Positions 45,643 through 54,768 of a DNA stretch of 64,000 nt are shown here, piece after piece. The notes below the pieces were generated by a model that was not told the DNA's origin, did not search any database, and was given only the letters and a program-made list of their open reading frames with translations. The position numbers and the translations under genes are program-made. This stretch comes from Dolomitihabitans soli. Lineage in GTDB: Bacteria; Actinomycetota; Actinomycetes; Streptosporangiales; Streptosporangiaceae. Within the stretch, counting starts at the first letter, position 1; the number at the start of each line of letters is the position of its first letter. The stretch spans positions 517,858 through 581,857 of the forward strand of contig NZ_JAKNTW010000005.1 of NCBI RefSeq assembly GCF_022213955.1, given 5' to 3'.

Positions 45643-46731
45643 ATGGGGTCAGCCAAGAAGGCCATCGCCCGAGTCGTCTACGGGTCGCGCTTCGACCATG
45701 TCCCCTGGGGGCAGCGCGTCTACGTCAGGCCCGGCGAGAGGTTCGCCAGGGAGCTGCAGTGGCGCATGCAGGTGCGCAAGGCCCCGGTGATCTCGTTGGA
45801 GGAGTTCCGCTCGAAGGTGGAGCTCGGTGCGATCGAGGAGTTCATCGCCTGCCACCTGTGCGGCGAGACGCGGCAGCAGCCGCTCTTCGAACCGGCGGAG
45901 AAGAAGACCGACGGCAGGAGCCCGTGGTCCTACCGGGTGGTGCGCTGCCCGTCGTGCGGGTTCCTCTACCGCAACCCCAACGTGCTGCCCGAACGGCTCG
46001 GCGACCTCTACGCCAAGAACTACAGCGGCTTCCTGACCGGCGACTACGCCGAGCACAGGCAGCGGCGTTACCGGCTGACCATGGACGCCTTCGATCCCGT
46101 CTTCACCGAGGGCAACGAACGGCGGCTGCTCGACTTCGGCTGCGGGGCCGGGCTGTTCCTCGAACTGGCCGAGCAACGCGGGTTCGACGCGTGCGGGGTG
46201 GACCTCTCGCCCGACTCGGTCGAGCAGGCCAACCAACGGCTGGCCTCGGCCACCGCCTACTTCGGCGCGCCTGAGAACGTCCCGGAGATCGTCGTCGGCG
46301 GTTTCGACGTGATCACCCTGTGGTCCGTGCTGGCCCACCTGCCCCGGCCGCTCGACGACTTCACCCGCTTCCGCGGGCTGCTCGGCCCCGGCGGGGTGCT
46401 GCTGATCCTCACGGTCAACGCGCGGTCGCTGCTGCTCAAGGCGCAGGGCTCCAAGTGGAGCGGCTTCACCAAGAACCACCTGATGTTCTACTCCTCCGAC
46501 ACCCTCCCCGCACTGCTCCGCCGTACCGGCTTCGCGGGGGTGGCCTTCGCGTCCTGCTACGGGGACACCATCGAGGACGGTACGGCGGAGCTGCGCGACT
46601 CGCAGCGCCGGCGGCTGTGCCGGGCGGTCGACGGGAGCGACGGGGGCAACATGCTGCGGGCGCTCGCCTTCGTCGATGAGGAGGCCATCTTCCGCTGGGG
46701 CGTCGGCCGGAAGGTCCTCCGTCTCGTTTGA
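45643..46731 (+). CDS. Class I SAM-dependent methyltransferase with N-terminal zinc-ribbon motif
   Basis: 362 residues; ATG 45643 follows GCGAGGTG. N-terminal four-cysteine motif CHLCGE ... CPSCGFLYRNPN, typical of the methyltransferases that carry a zinc-binding N-terminal domain. SAM site LLDFGCGAGLFLELAEQRGF, acidic CGVDLSPDSVEQAN, and FDVITLWSVLAHLPRPLDDF. Often such enzymes act on sugars or lipid-linked glycans, but the substrate is unknown. No clear link to the lanthipeptide genes; it is divergent from the tripeptidyl-peptidase gene. Confidence 0.87.
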   Translation: MGSAKKAIARVVYGSRFDHVPWGQRVYVRPGERFARELQWRMQVRKAPVISLEEFRSKVELGAIEEFIACHLCGETRQQPLFEPAEKKTDGRSPWSYRVVRCPSCGFLYRNPNVLPERLGDLYAKNYSGFLTGDYAEHRQRRYRLTMDAFDPVFTEGNERRLLDFGCGAGLFLELAEQRGFDACGVDLSPDSVEQANQRLASATAYFGAPENVPEIVVGGFDVITLWSVLAHLPRPLDDFTRFRGLLGPGGVLLILTVNARSLLLKAQGSKWSGFTKNHLMFYSSDTLPALLRRTGFAGVAFASCYGDTIEDGTAELRDSQRRRLCRAVDGSDGGNMLRALAFVDEEAIFRWGVGRKVLRLV

Positions 46732-46863
46732 AACGTTCCCGTCTCGCGGTACCACACATACGGGGCATAACGTGCTGTCTGCTTATGCTCGCATGCGGAA
46801 TCTCGCCGAATCGCTGGCCTGCTATCTTTCGCCCGTTCTATGGTGATCTTTGGGTGGAGTGAG

Positions 46864-47826
46864 ATGAACGGTTGGCTGTTGGAGTGGGCGGATTGGCAGC
46901 GGATCACGCCGGAGGTCGTGCGCGAGCGGCTCGCCTCCGGTGCCGATCCGGATGAGCGGCTGCACGCGGTCGGTAACACGCCGCTGTTCGAGGTGCTCAA
47001 CCAGCCGGCCGCGGCGGAGATGATCGACCTGCTCCTCGCGTACGGGGCCCGTGTCGAGACGATGAACCTGATCGGCCAGACGCCGTTGTGGGAGGCCGTG
47101 CGGGTGGGCCGCCGCGACGCGGTGGCCGCCCTGCTGCGCGGCGGGGCGGAGGCGTGGCGCCCGTTGTTCGGCCAGTGGTCGGCCGGGCTGCTCGGATTGT
47201 GCGGCCCGCTCGCCGACCTGTTCGAGACGCTGCCCGGCGCGCTGCGGCTCGGCCCCAACCTGCGCGAACTGCAGGAGTACGCGGACGTGCTGATCGACTC
47301 CTACGGCGGCTGGAAGTTCGGCGGGCAGAGCACCTACGCCTTCGTCTCCGGCGTCGAGGAGAAGGAGGTCATCGCGCGGCTCGGCGGCGACCCCGAGACG
47401 TGCCCGCCCACGCTGCCGCGCGACCAGCCGGTCGGCCATGACGGTCTGGAGGCGATCCACGTGGCCACCTCGCCGTGGGGCGGGGTCGCCATGCACCAGT
47501 ACGACGGTGTGGCCCTGGTGAACGAAGGGGTGTGCAGGCACGTGACGAGCCCCGCGGGCCTGATGGCGGCGGTGTTCGACAACCCGACGGGCGGCGTGTA
47601 CGTGCACGTGTGGCAGGACGGCCGCAGAGTCAGGCAGATCGCGCCCGGTCAGGAGCCGGGGGCCGACGGCCGGATCGAGGAGTGGCTCTGTCACTTCGGC
47701 GACCTGAGCGGCTACTACGACCACATGGAGCGCGCCCTCGCCTACATGTCGATGGTCACCGGGGTCGCGGTCGAGGAACGCTGGACCCGCGAGGCCCCGC
47801 ACCGCCGCGTCCACGTCAGGACCTGA
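46864..47826 (+). CDS. Ankyrin-repeat protein with DUF6461-like C-terminus
   Basis: About 320 residues. ATG 46864 is chosen because GGTGGAGTGAG precedes it; ATG 46840 is eight codons earlier. N-terminal ankyrin repeats (ERLASGADPDERLHAVGNTP, LFEVLNQ; LLLAYGARVETMNLIGQTPL). The C-terminal half resembles DUF6461 (YAFVSGVEEKEVIARLGGDP; VATSPWGGVAMHQYDGVALV). Both domains are frequent in actinomycete proteins of unknown role; DUF6461 genes often lie near polymorphic-toxin or immunity loci. No signal peptide. The 237 bp after it hold no intact gene, only a possible remnant on the minus strand (about 47850-47945). Confidence 0.75.
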   Translation: MNGWLLEWADWQRITPEVVRERLASGADPDERLHAVGNTPLFEVLNQPAAAEMIDLLLAYGARVETMNLIGQTPLWEAVRVGRRDAVAALLRGGAEAWRPLFGQWSAGLLGLCGPLADLFETLPGALRLGPNLRELQEYADVLIDSYGGWKFGGQSTYAFVSGVEEKEVIARLGGDPETCPPTLPRDQPVGHDGLEAIHVATSPWGGVAMHQYDGVALVNEGVCRHVTSPAGLMAAVFDNPTGGVYVHVWQDGRRVRQIAPGQEPGADGRIEEWLCHFGDLSGYYDHMERALAYMSMVTGVAVEERWTREAPHRRVHVRT

Positions 47827-48062
47827 CCTCCCGGCGCGGCGCGGTCGAGGCGCTCGGCGGAGGTGTAGAGGCCGATGAGGAACTGCTGCGGGGTGAGATA
47901 GGGCCACAGCCGGTTCAGCGCGGTGCATGTCGCTCCCTGATCCGCCGCACGGCGTCGCAAGCCGGCAGGCGCGCTGAGGAGGACCACGCGCCGGTCGCGG
48001 TCGGTCCCCGGCCGGTTCAGGACGTGGCGGTCGCCGGCCCGGCTCGCGCCGGCGGGGCCGGT

Positions 48063-49424
48063 TCAGGGCATGGTGGCCGCCCGTGCGGCGCCCGCCAGGA
48101 TCGAGCCGTACTGGATGGCGACCAGATCGCCGATCGGGATCGTCTCCTCCGGCATGCCGGACTCCGCCTCGGCGCACCACTCGTCGTAGGTCCGGGCCAG
48201 CGAGAGCGCGTGCCGTCTGATCGTCGGAGTGCCGTTGCCGATCGCCAGCTCCCCCTCCAGGGCGCGCAGCAGCATCCCGCCGAACCTGAGCCTGAAACTG
48301 TGCACCATCGCCTGGCCCGACTGGCGCTCGGCGACGGTGCCCGGACGTTCGGCGGCGGGCTCGGCGGCCCGTAGCTCGCAGGTCTCCGCCGTGGTGCCGA
48401 TCACCGGCACGAAGAAGTCGCTGGCCCGCACGAACGGGGAACGGCTCACCAGGTCCGGCCGCGCGCCGTGGAGCGCCTCGACGAGCGCGGCGGAGGTCGC
48501 CCTGAGCCCGGCGGCCTGGTCGAGCAGCAGATCCCGGTAGGAGGCGGACAACTCGGTGCGGTCGGCCGCGCCGGGATCGATCCAGTAGGGCAGCTCGGCC
48601 GTCAGCGAGAACGTGCCGTATCTCGCCGCGTGGGAGTCGCTGGCCCCGCCGCCGATCATCACCGCCGGGTCCTGGCCCATCTTCTCCATGTAGTCGTACG
48701 CCTCCCGCATGTCGGGAGTCTGGTAGACCGCCTCCTCCAGCCGCCGGACCGACGGGTGCTCGGGCTCGCCCGCGTGCAGCGGCACGCCGTACCGGCCGGC
48801 GAGTTCGCGGAGCAGGCCGGGCAGGACGGGCTCGGGGCGGCTCAGGTAGAAGAACGCCCCGCCCATCTCCGCGTTGTGCAGCGTGGTCATGAAGGTGGGG
48901 CGGGTCTCGTCGATCAGCCGCATCAGCGCCAGCGTCTCCGGCAGCACCTGATCGAAATAGGCGCGCTTGTAGGAGAACGGGAAGGTCCACTCGACCTGCT
49001 CGTCACCGGCGGGGCGGTAGAAGTGCCTGCCGTAGTGCGTCTTGGTGAACGGCCCGGCGAACCAGCCCTCGTTGAGCCGGGTGCCGTCGGGGTCGAGGCA
49101 CGCCACGATGTGCCAGGTGTAGCCCGTGGCGCGGCGCAGCTCCCCGTCGGCGCAGAGCCGGGACGCGAGGTGGACGACGGTCAGGCCGCCGATCGGCTCG
49201 TTGGGATGCGGCATCGCGCCCACCAGGGCGTGCGCCGGCCCGTCGCCGACGGTCAGGCACAGGATGGGCTCGCCCAGGCGGGAGGTGCCGATCCGGCGCC
49301 ACGTGGCCACCTGCTGGTGGTCGGCCGCGAGGCGGGCGAGGGCGGCGGTGATCTCGTCGACGGTAAGGAACCTGTCGAAACCGGGCACGGTGTCTAGTTC
49401 GCTGGTCAACCACGGATCGAGCAC
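48063..49424 (-). CDS. M14 family zinc carboxypeptidase
   Basis: About 453 residues. GTG 49424 is preferred because AGAGAGGA ends 5 nt before it; the frame is open to 49553, with ATG 49481 another option. Zinc motif GAMPHPNEPIGGLTVVHLAS (HxxE) is clear, and THYGRHFYRP, TTLHNAEMGGAFFYLSRP (third zinc His) and SLTAELPYWIDP (likely catalytic Glu) follow. No secretion signal from this start, so a cytoplasmic peptidase or amidase is likely. The 3' end context is partly duplicated 46 bp downstream. Confidence 0.85.
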   Translation of the reverse strand: MLDPWLTSELDTVPGFDRFLTVDEITAALARLAADHQQVATWRRIGTSRLGEPILCLTVGDGPAHALVGAMPHPNEPIGGLTVVHLASRLCADGELRRATGYTWHIVACLDPDGTRLNEGWFAGPFTKTHYGRHFYRPAGDEQVEWTFPFSYKRAYFDQVLPETLALMRLIDETRPTFMTTLHNAEMGGAFFYLSRPEPVLPGLLRELAGRYGVPLHAGEPEHPSVRRLEEAVYQTPDMREAYDYMEKMGQDPAVMIGGGASDSHAARYGTFSLTAELPYWIDPGAADRTELSASYRDLLLDQAAGLRATSAALVEALHGARPDLVSRSPFVRASDFFVPVIGTTAETCELRAAEPAAERPGTVAERQSGQAMVHSFRLRFGGMLLRALEGELAIGNGTPTIRRHALSLARTYDEWCAEAESGMPEETIPIGDLVAIQYGSILAGAARAATMP

Positions 49425-49663
49425 TTCGGTCCTCTCTGTCGGCACCTCGCCAGTGTGCAGACGTCTCGTGAGCGACGGCATCGTCGCCGCTCCACAAATG
49501 AATTCTCGCGCATTGTCGCGATCGTCCGGCGTGGTACCAGCGATGAGTCGCAATGTGTGCGCGTCCGGTGACGGGACCCGCCGCGCCGGCCGATGATCCG
49601 GCGGCGGGCGATCTCGGGTCGCGACGATGCGCCCGGCCGGGTCGACGGCTTAGCGTCGGTCAC

Positions 49664-49696
49664 ATGGTGGCCAATCTCCCAGGAGGCCGGAAGTGA
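49664..49696 (+). CDS. Ten-codon leaderless upstream ORF
   Basis: ATG 49664 lies exactly 7 nt after TAGCGT (49651-49656), so transcription probably starts at this ATG. The frame reads MVANLPGGRK and stops at TGA 49694-49696, overlapping the GTG start of the amidohydrolase by GTGA. The amidohydrolase Shine-Dalgarno AGGAGG (49681-49686) is inside this ORF. Its translation would deliver ribosomes to the downstream start. Confidence 0.5.
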   Translation: MVANLPGGRK

Positions 49697-51207
49697 CCGG
49701 AACGCATCGTCCGCTGCTGCTGCGCAACGTCCGGGTGGCGCCCGGCGGCCCGATCATCGACCTGCGGGTCGCCGACGGCCGGGTGGCGGGAGCCGTGGGC
49801 CCGCTGCCGGGCGAGGAGGTCTTCGACGCGCAGGGCGGCACCGTGCTGCCCGGCCTGTGGGACTCCCACGTCCACTCGGTGCAGTGGGCGGTCACCCGCC
49901 GCCGCCTCGACCTCGGCGGCGCCGGCTCCGCCCGCGAGGCGGTCGCCAGGGTGGCCGCCGCGCCGCCGCCCGCCCCCGGCGAGATCCTGGTCGGGTACGG
50001 CTACCGCGACGGCCTGTGGCCCGACCGGCCGGACAAGTCGATGCTCCAGGCCGCCCTGCCCGGCCTGCCCGTCATGCTGGTCAGCAACGACCTGCACACC
50101 GCCTGGTGCAGCCCGGCCGCGCTCGCCCTCGTCGGGTACGGCGAGCACCCGACGGGGGTGCTGGTGGAGCAGGAGTGCTACCGGGCGGTGGCCGCGCTGC
50201 CGCCGCCGCCCGCCGATCGGCTCGACCGCTGGGTGGCGGAGGCCACCACGGCGGCGGCGGCCCACGGCGTGGTGGGCATCCTGGACTTCGAGTTCGCCGA
50301 CAACGTGACCGACTGGGGCAGACGGGTCCGCGACCACCGCGTCGACGTGCGGGTGGCCTGCTCGGTGCCGCGCGACCGGCTCGACGAGGCGATCGAGCGC
50401 GGACTGCGCACCGGCGAGCGGGTGCCGGGCTCGTACGGCCTGCTGGAGGTCGGCCCGGTGAAGATCTTCGCCGACGGCTCGCTCAACACCCGCACGGCGT
50501 ACTGCGTCGACCCCTACCCGGGCATGCCGCCGGGAGCGGCGGCCCACGGGCTGCTGGAGACGCCGCCCGACCGGCTGGCCGAGGTGATGGCACACGCGGC
50601 GCGGCACGGGTTGCATCCGGCCGTGCACGCGATCGGCGACCACGCCGCCACGATCGTCCTGGACGCCTTCGAGAAGCTCGGCTGCCCGGGGCGGATCGAG
50701 CACGCCCAGCTCCTGCGGGCCGAGGACTTCGCCAGGTTCACGCTCCCCGGCCTCATCGCGGGCGTCCAGCCCGCGCACGCCCCCGACGACAGGGACGTGG
50801 CCGACCTGCACTGGCGGGGGCGGACCGGCAGGGCCTTCGCCTACGCGGGACTGCTCGCGGCCGGGGCCACGCTCGAAATCGGCTCCGACGCCCCCGTGGC
50901 CCCGCTCAATCCGTGGGACGGCATCGCCTCGGCCGTCACCCGGACCGACGACGACCGGCCGCCGTGGCACCCCGAGCAGGCGATCCCGGTGGCCGCCGCG
51001 CTGGCGGCGGCGAGCCGGGGCCGGCGCTCCGTCCGGGCGGGCGACCCCGCCGATCTGGTGATCGTTCCGTGGAATCCCGCCGACGTGCCCCCCGAGCGGC
51101 TGCGCAGGACCCAGGTGCTCGGCACCCTCCTCGGCGGCAGGTGGACCTACCGGGCCGACGGGATTCCGGCGGCGGATCAGGAGGCGGGCGCGGAGACGCG
51201 GAATTGA
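49693..51207 (+). CDS. Amidohydrolase family protein (YtcJ/amidohydrolase 3 type)
   Basis: 504 residues from GTG 49693, preceded by AGGAGG. Metal-dependent TIM-barrel hydrolase: VLPGLWDSHVHSVQWAVTRR (HxH metal ligands), VGPVKIFADGSLNTRTAYC (likely carboxylated Lys), HPAVHAIGDHAATIVLDAF, RIEHAQLL, and EIGSDAPVAPLNPWDG (catalytic Asp). Members of this group hydrolyse N-acyl amino acids, formamides or related amides; substrate unknown. Coupled to a leaderless mini-ORF. Confidence 0.88.
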   Translation: MTGTHRPLLLRNVRVAPGGPIIDLRVADGRVAGAVGPLPGEEVFDAQGGTVLPGLWDSHVHSVQWAVTRRRLDLGGAGSAREAVARVAAAPPPAPGEILVGYGYRDGLWPDRPDKSMLQAALPGLPVMLVSNDLHTAWCSPAALALVGYGEHPTGVLVEQECYRAVAALPPPPADRLDRWVAEATTAAAAHGVVGILDFEFADNVTDWGRRVRDHRVDVRVACSVPRDRLDEAIERGLRTGERVPGSYGLLEVGPVKIFADGSLNTRTAYCVDPYPGMPPGAAAHGLLETPPDRLAEVMAHAARHGLHPAVHAIGDHAATIVLDAFEKLGCPGRIEHAQLLRAEDFARFTLPGLIAGVQPAHAPDDRDVADLHWRGRTGRAFAYAGLLAAGATLEIGSDAPVAPLNPWDGIASAVTRTDDDRPPWHPEQAIPVAAALAAASRGRRSVRAGDPADLVIVPWNPADVPPERLRRTQVLGTLLGGRWTYRADGIPAADQEAGAETRN

Positions 51208-51298
51208 CGCTCGGGCGTCGCCGGTCCGGGGCGAGGTGTGGAATCCCGCAGGGCGGACAGTAGGGGTGAGACATCCGCACCCTGACGAGGACGTGATC

Positions 51299-52762
51299 AT
51301 GGGACAGGAAGTGGACCGGGAACAGTTCTCCGAGCAGGAGTTCGCGGTGTTCGGCGAACGGCTGGAGGACTCGCTGACCGCCCTGCGCGAGCTCCTGTCA
51401 CGGCCGGGGTTCGGCGTCGGCCCCGCTTCGGTCGGCGCGGAGCTCGAACTCTTCCTGGTGACCCCGGAGGGTCGTCCGCTGCCGCGCAACGAAGAGGTGC
51501 GCGACGCCGCGGACGACGACCGGGTGGTGCTGGAGCTGGGCAGGTTCAACCTGGAGGTGAACCTGTCGCCCGTCCCGCTGGCCGGACGCCCGTTCGACGC
51601 GCTCGGCGAGGAGCTGCGCGACACCATGCGGATGGTCGACCGGGCGGCGGCCACCCAGGGCGGGGGAGTGGTGCCGATCGGGATCCTGCCGACGTTGACG
51701 GAGGCCGACTTCACCCGTGACTCGATGACCGACGAGGCGCGCTACCGGGCGCTGAGCCATGGCCTCCGGCGATTGCGCGTCGAGCCGTTCCGGGTGCTCA
51801 TCCACGGCACCGAACGCCTGGAGCTGGAGGCCGAGGACATCATCCTGGAGAGCGCCAACACCTCGTGGCAGGTCCACCTGCGCACCGCTCCGGCGGACTT
51901 CGACCGGGTCTACAACGCCGCGCAGCTCGCCGTCGGGCCCGCGCTCGCCGTCTCCGGCAACTCGCCCTTCTTCATCGGCCGCGAGCTGTGGGAGGAGACC
52001 CGCATCGCGCTGTTCGAGGAGTCGGCGGACGACCGTGACATCGAGCGGCGCTGGCGCAGGGACGGCCGGGTGGCGTTCGGCTCGGACTGGGTGAGCGGTG
52101 GCGCGGGCGAACTGTTCACTCAGTGCGTCCGCGACTACGAACCCCTGCTGCCGGTCCTCCACGAGGAGGATCCGATCGCCGTGGTGAAGGACGGCGGCGT
52201 GCCCGGCCTGGCCGAGCTGCGGTTGCACCAGGGCACCGTGTGGCAGTGGAACCGCCCGGTCTACGACCCCGCGGACGGCGGGCACCTCCGCGTCGAGCTG
52301 CGTGCGCTCCCCGCCGGGCCCACCGGCACCGACATGCTGGCCAACTCGGCGTTCATGCTCGGCCTGGTGCTGGCCATGTCGGCCGAGCCGGAGTGGACGC
52401 GGGACTTCCCCTTCGGGGCGGCCTACCGCAACTTCTACCGGGCCGCCACCACCGGGCTGGACGCGCCGATGTCGTGGCCGGGACGCGACGGGGAGACACC
52501 CGCCGGAGAGCTCGCGCTGAGCCTGCTCCCGGTCGCCGCCGCCGGGCTGGAGCTCGGCGGGGTGGACGCCGGGCACGCGGCGGAGTTCCTCCAGGTGATC
52601 AGCGAGCGGATCAGGCTGCGCCGTACGGGGGCCGGGTGGCAGCGGCGGGCCATCTCGGCGATCGGGGACGATCCGGCTGCGCGTGCGCGGATGGTGGCCC
52701 GCTACCGCGAACTATCTATTTCCGGACTCCCAGTGCATACGTGGCCGGATATGTTGCCCTGA
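51299..52762 (+). CDS. Glutamate-cysteine ligase family 2 (YbdK-like) carboxylate-amine ligase
   Basis: 487 residues from ATG 51299, preceded by GAGGACG. GCS2-type fold: SVGAELELFLVTPEGRPLP near the N-terminus, LELGRFNLEVNLSPVPLAGR (ATP/metal-binding strand), ESANTSWQVHLRTAPADFDR, and HLRVELRALPAGPTGTDMLA. Weak glutamate-cysteine ligase or another ATP-dependent amide-forming activity is usual in this group. No mycothiol or glutathione genes are adjacent. The function is uncertain beyond the family. Confidence 0.85.
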   Translation: MGQEVDREQFSEQEFAVFGERLEDSLTALRELLSRPGFGVGPASVGAELELFLVTPEGRPLPRNEEVRDAADDDRVVLELGRFNLEVNLSPVPLAGRPFDALGEELRDTMRMVDRAAATQGGGVVPIGILPTLTEADFTRDSMTDEARYRALSHGLRRLRVEPFRVLIHGTERLELEAEDIILESANTSWQVHLRTAPADFDRVYNAAQLAVGPALAVSGNSPFFIGRELWEETRIALFEESADDRDIERRWRRDGRVAFGSDWVSGGAGELFTQCVRDYEPLLPVLHEEDPIAVVKDGGVPGLAELRLHQGTVWQWNRPVYDPADGGHLRVELRALPAGPTGTDMLANSAFMLGLVLAMSAEPEWTRDFPFGAAYRNFYRAATTGLDAPMSWPGRDGETPAGELALSLLPVAAAGLELGGVDAGHAAEFLQVISERIRLRRTGAGWQRRAISAIGDDPAARARMVARYRELSISGLPVHTWPDMLP

Positions 52763-52832
52763 GTACATACAACCGCATGCGCCCCAGGTCCCGATTCCGT
52801 CAAGCTGATGGCGAGAAGAGGGAGGCAAGGGC

Positions 52833-53891
52833 ATGGCGACGGGGATGAATGCGGCGGACGCCGCGCCGTTCACGCTGCGGCGGGCCGGCGGCGAGCTGGC
52901 GGCCGGGGCGGCGGCGCTGGAGCGCGACCTGGACAAGGCGGACCTCAAGGCGGTGCTCGCCAAGGGCAACCGGACCTTGGCGCGGAAGAAGACGACCGGC
53001 GCGTTCGGCGGTATGCGGCCGAAGCCGGTTGACTGGTACTGCTTCGAGAACGGGGACGACACCACCGCCGACTGGTACCCGCAAGGCGTTACCAGTTCCT
53101 CCGACGCGGGCTACGCCACCCCGGCGTTCGCGGTGAGCTGGTACTGGCGGCCGGCGGGCGGCGAGCGCGGCGCCCGGGTGAGCTTCCTGAACCCCGAGTC
53201 GCTGTGCTACCAGCACGCGCTGCTCGTCACGGCCCGCGCCGACGGCTCCTTCGGCCCGGTGAACATCCACGCCGGCGGCATCGCCTGGTACGGCGACTTG
53301 CTCTACGTCGCGGACACCACCCGTGGCCTGCGCGTCTTCGACATGCGGCTGATCCTGGACATGAAGACGGGCCGTGACGACCTGGGCGACGCCGACCGGA
53401 TCGGCCGGCACGACGGCGCCGCGCACGCCTTCGGCTACCGCTACATCATGCCGCAGGTCGACACCTGGCGGGTGACGGCCGGCGCGGCCCGCTTCTCCTA
53501 CGCCTCCGTGGACCGCGGCGCGGACGGGGACATGCTCGTCAGCGGCGAGTACGTCGACCAGGCAGGCAAGATCGGCAGGGTGGCCCGCTGGCCCCTGGCC
53601 GGCGACGGCACCCTGGTGAACGCCGATGGCACCGCCACCGCGGCGGACGCCTTCCAGGTGCACCACCAGAAGATCCAGGGCGCCCTCTGCCACGAGGACC
53701 GCTGGTACTTCAGCCAGTCCGCCGGCGCCGACGCCCACGGCCGCCTGATCGTCACCAGACCGGGCGAGAAACCGGCGATCCGCGACTTTCCCATCGGTCC
53801 GGAGGACCTGACCTGCTGGCGTGAGAAGGGCACGCTGTGGAGCGTCACCGAGTTCCGGGGCCGGCGCTCCCTCTTCGGCGTCCCCCTCTGA
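52833..53891 (+). CDS. Hypothetical protein, propeller-like
   Basis: 352 residues, ATG 52833 after GGGAGGCAAGGG. No family recognised with certainty. Repeated beta-strand patterns (VNIHAGGIAWYGDLLYVADT; LHIN-like turns; QVHHQKIQGALCHEDRWYFS; LTCWREKGTLWSVTEFRGRR) suggest a beta-propeller. No signal peptide was seen, though N-terminal AAPFTLRRAGGELAAGAA is Ala-rich. Several His/Trp/Asp positions could bind a ligand. Similar uncharacterised proteins occur in Streptomyces and relatives. Confidence 0.7.
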   Translation: MATGMNAADAAPFTLRRAGGELAAGAAALERDLDKADLKAVLAKGNRTLARKKTTGAFGGMRPKPVDWYCFENGDDTTADWYPQGVTSSSDAGYATPAFAVSWYWRPAGGERGARVSFLNPESLCYQHALLVTARADGSFGPVNIHAGGIAWYGDLLYVADTTRGLRVFDMRLILDMKTGRDDLGDADRIGRHDGAAHAFGYRYIMPQVDTWRVTAGAARFSYASVDRGADGDMLVSGEYVDQAGKIGRVARWPLAGDGTLVNADGTATAADAFQVHHQKIQGALCHEDRWYFSQSAGADAHGRLIVTRPGEKPAIRDFPIGPEDLTCWREKGTLWSVTEFRGRRSLFGVPL

Positions 53892-53908
53892 CGCTTTCTC
53901 CGCCCCCG

Positions 53909-54730
53909 TCAGACGTCGTCCAGTGACCCGCCGAACTGCATCGCGGTGAGCTGGATGACCGCAGAGTGCGCGCCGAGGCACTCCGAGTGCCCCGCGCCGA
54001 TCGCCTCCGCCGCCGTCGCGACCTTCGCGAGATCGCCCTCGGGCCCGATCACGTAGGGCGCGACGGCGAGCTTGGTGGCGCCGATCCTGCGCAGCCGCTC
54101 GGCCGCGTCGCCGATGCTGGGCGCCGCGTCGATGGAGGCCGCCACCACGGGTATGGCGAGACGGGCCGCGAGCAGTACGGCGGTGGTCTCGGCCGCCCTG
54201 GCCGCCTCCTCGCCGCCGGCGGTGGCGACGATCACGCCGTCGATCGGGGCGGCGATGTTGAACAGCCGCATCCGGTCGGCGCGGGCCAGCCCCTTGTCGG
54301 CCAGCCGTACGTGCAGGGCCTCGGCGAGCATCGGGTGCGGTCCGAGCGGATCGGTGACCGTCACCGTGATGCCACTCTGCGCGACCGCCTCGCGCACCGT
54401 GTGGTAGGCGCGGGAGTACGGGCCCGTGACGAGCGGGATCACGATGGCGGCGAGCGCGCCTTCCGGCCGCTCACCGCCCAGTTCGGCGAACTGCTTGGCT
54501 ACCGCCTCTGCGCCGTCGCCGAGATAGACGAGGCGGACGTCGACATGCGGATTCTCCACCGACAGGACGTTGGCCACCTCTGCCGAGATCTCGTCGCCAC
54601 CGCCGGGCACGGCCAGCACGAGGGCGGGCGCGCCCGGCGGAAGCTGCGTCGGCACCGGACGGCGATGCCGCCCGCTGACCGTTCGCGCCGACCGTTCGCG
54701 TATCGGCAACCTCTCGGGAGATTGGTTCAC
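53909..54730 (-). CDS. CbiX/sirohydrochlorin chelatase-like protein
   Basis: 273 residues from GTG 54730. Two similar half-domains of the CbiX chelatase fold (ALVLAVPGGGDEISAEVANV ... PEGALAAIVIPLVTGPYSRA; then GVIVATAGGEEAARAAETTA ... ATKLAVAPYVIGPEGDLAK). The N-terminal active-site His found in HGSxD of true CbiX/SirB is replaced (VPGGGDE), and the second half likewise lacks it. A late His remains (GAGHSECLGAHSAV). Metal chelatase activity is therefore doubtful. No cobalamin or siroheme genes are nearby. Confidence 0.75.
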   Translation of the reverse strand: MNQSPERLPIRERSARTVSGRHRRPVPTQLPPGAPALVLAVPGGGDEISAEVANVLSVENPHVDVRLVYLGDGAEAVAKQFAELGGERPEGALAAIVIPLVTGPYSRAYHTVREAVAQSGITVTVTDPLGPHPMLAEALHVRLADKGLARADRMRLFNIAAPIDGVIVATAGGEEAARAAETTAVLLAARLAIPVVAASIDAAPSIGDAAERLRRIGATKLAVAPYVIGPEGDLAKVATAAEAIGAGHSECLGAHSAVIQLTAMQFGGSLDDV

Positions 54731-54768
54731 ATCGGCGGATTTTAGGTGGATTTGCGGCCCATGGTGTA

